This document shows, one piece after another, positions 6,660 through 6,846 of a stretch of 6,846 nucleotides of DNA. The stretch is from Filomicrobium sp. (GTDB lineage Bacteria > Pseudomonadota > Alphaproteobacteria > Rhizobiales > Hyphomicrobiaceae), in assembly GCA_021775655.1 (NCBI GenBank), contig JAJFHK010000139.1, positions 1-6,846 on the forward strand. Reading direction: 5' to 3'. A program made the position numbers and the translations under genes. The notes beneath the pieces are model-generated. The model had not been told where the DNA came from. It did not search any database and worked only from the letters and a program-made list of their open reading frames with translations. Numbering within the stretch: the first letter of the stretch is position 1; every line of letters starts with the position of its first letter.

Positions 6660-6732
6660 TTTGGTCTCCACCATGAGCTGGTTTGCATCTGTCGGATGGC
6701 CTTTGAAGCCGCCCGTTGTTGAGACCAAGATG
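6657..6732 (-). promoter_or_regulatory. Inverted repeat that could mask the start site of the Ala/Lys-rich gene
   Basis: The segment 6657-6668, which on the minus strand holds part of the ribosome binding site and the ATG (GAGACCAAAATG), can pair with 6721-6732 (minus strand CATCTTGGTCTC). Eleven of twelve positions pair, including all three bases of the start codon, around a 52-base loop. If transcription starts upstream of 6732, the mRNA could fold so that translation is blocked. The pairing is seen in the sequence; the function is inferred. Confidence 0.35.
6666..6669 (-). promoter_or_regulatory. Ribosome binding site deciding the start of the Ala/Lys-rich gene
   Basis: On the minus strand GGAG lies six bases before the ATG at 6659-6657. 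It puts the start directly before the signal peptide rather than at the upstream in-frame ATG at 6767, which would bury the signal peptide 36 residues inside the protein. Confidence 0.65.
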
Positions 6733-6846
6733 CCAGTGTCCAGTAGTGTGCGCTGTTCCGTAGGCAACAGGGGCGAGAAAATAGTGATTGGTCGCCATGT
6801 GGAGATGCAACTATTATTCGCTGAATTTGCGGTATGTCTGGTAATC

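Noticed and set aside
6660..6767. Extended N-terminus for the Ala/Lys-rich protein from the ATG at 6767
   Set aside because: It would add 36 residues ahead of a perfect signal peptide and ignore the GGAG site just before 6659.
6523..6810. Minus-strand frame overlapping the start of the Ala/Lys-rich gene in another phase
   Set aside because: Its Arg/Trp/Cys-rich text lacks domain features, while the overlapping frame encodes a clean signal peptide with a good ribosome binding site.
1..6846. CRISPR array, tRNA, rRNA, insertion sequence or phage module
   Set aside because: I saw no regularly spaced direct repeats apart from the in-frame coding repeats at 6400-6498, and no transposase or integrase motifs, cloverleaf sequences or rRNA-like stretches.

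Overview
The window looks like chromosomal DNA of an alphaproteobacterium, most likely of the order Hyphomicrobiales (Rhizobiales). The grounds are moderately GC-rich coding sequence, a rhizobial-type propionyl-CoA carboxylase alpha subunit of 672 residues followed by a DUF805 membrane protein, and a secreted Ala/Lys-rich protein ending in a Cys-containing tail that I associate with this order. The genus cannot be fixed from the sequence. There are no tRNA or rRNA genes, CRISPR arrays, insertion sequences or phage genes.

Layout: (1) 1-356, minus strand: the N-terminal part of a class I SAM-dependent methyltransferase that runs off the left edge. (2) 357-608: a divergent intergenic region of about 250 bp with ribosome binding sites at both ends but no promoter I can call. 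(3) 609-1610, plus: an acidic, soluble-looking protein of 333 residues with an internal duplication, closed by a strong intrinsic terminator (1640-1670). (4) 1821-3155, plus: a TAXI-family solute-binding protein held in the inner membrane by two transmembrane segments and carrying a cytoplasmic tail, with no TRAP permease gene beside it. (5) 3324-5342, plus: pccA, the biotin carboxylase and biotin carrier subunit of propionyl-CoA carboxylase. (6) 5465-5980, plus: a four-helix DUF805 membrane protein, possibly cotranscribed with pccA. (7) 6004-6034: a hairpin that can act as terminator for both converging units. (8) 6063-6659, minus: an exported Ala/Lys-rich repeat protein with an acidic middle and a two-cysteine C-terminus. 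Its ribosome binding site and start codon can pair with a segment of its own probable leader.

Only pccA has a firm metabolic role: ATP-dependent carboxylation of biotin for making methylmalonyl-CoA from propionyl-CoA. The beta subunit gene (pccB) and methylmalonyl-CoA mutase are not in the window. The other genes are membrane, envelope or unknown proteins, and nothing shows that they form one pathway. No clearly new multi-gene system is visible. The most unusual items are the repeat architecture of the 609-1610 protein, the membrane-anchored orphan TAXI protein, and the possible translation-masking leader of the Ala/Lys-rich gene.
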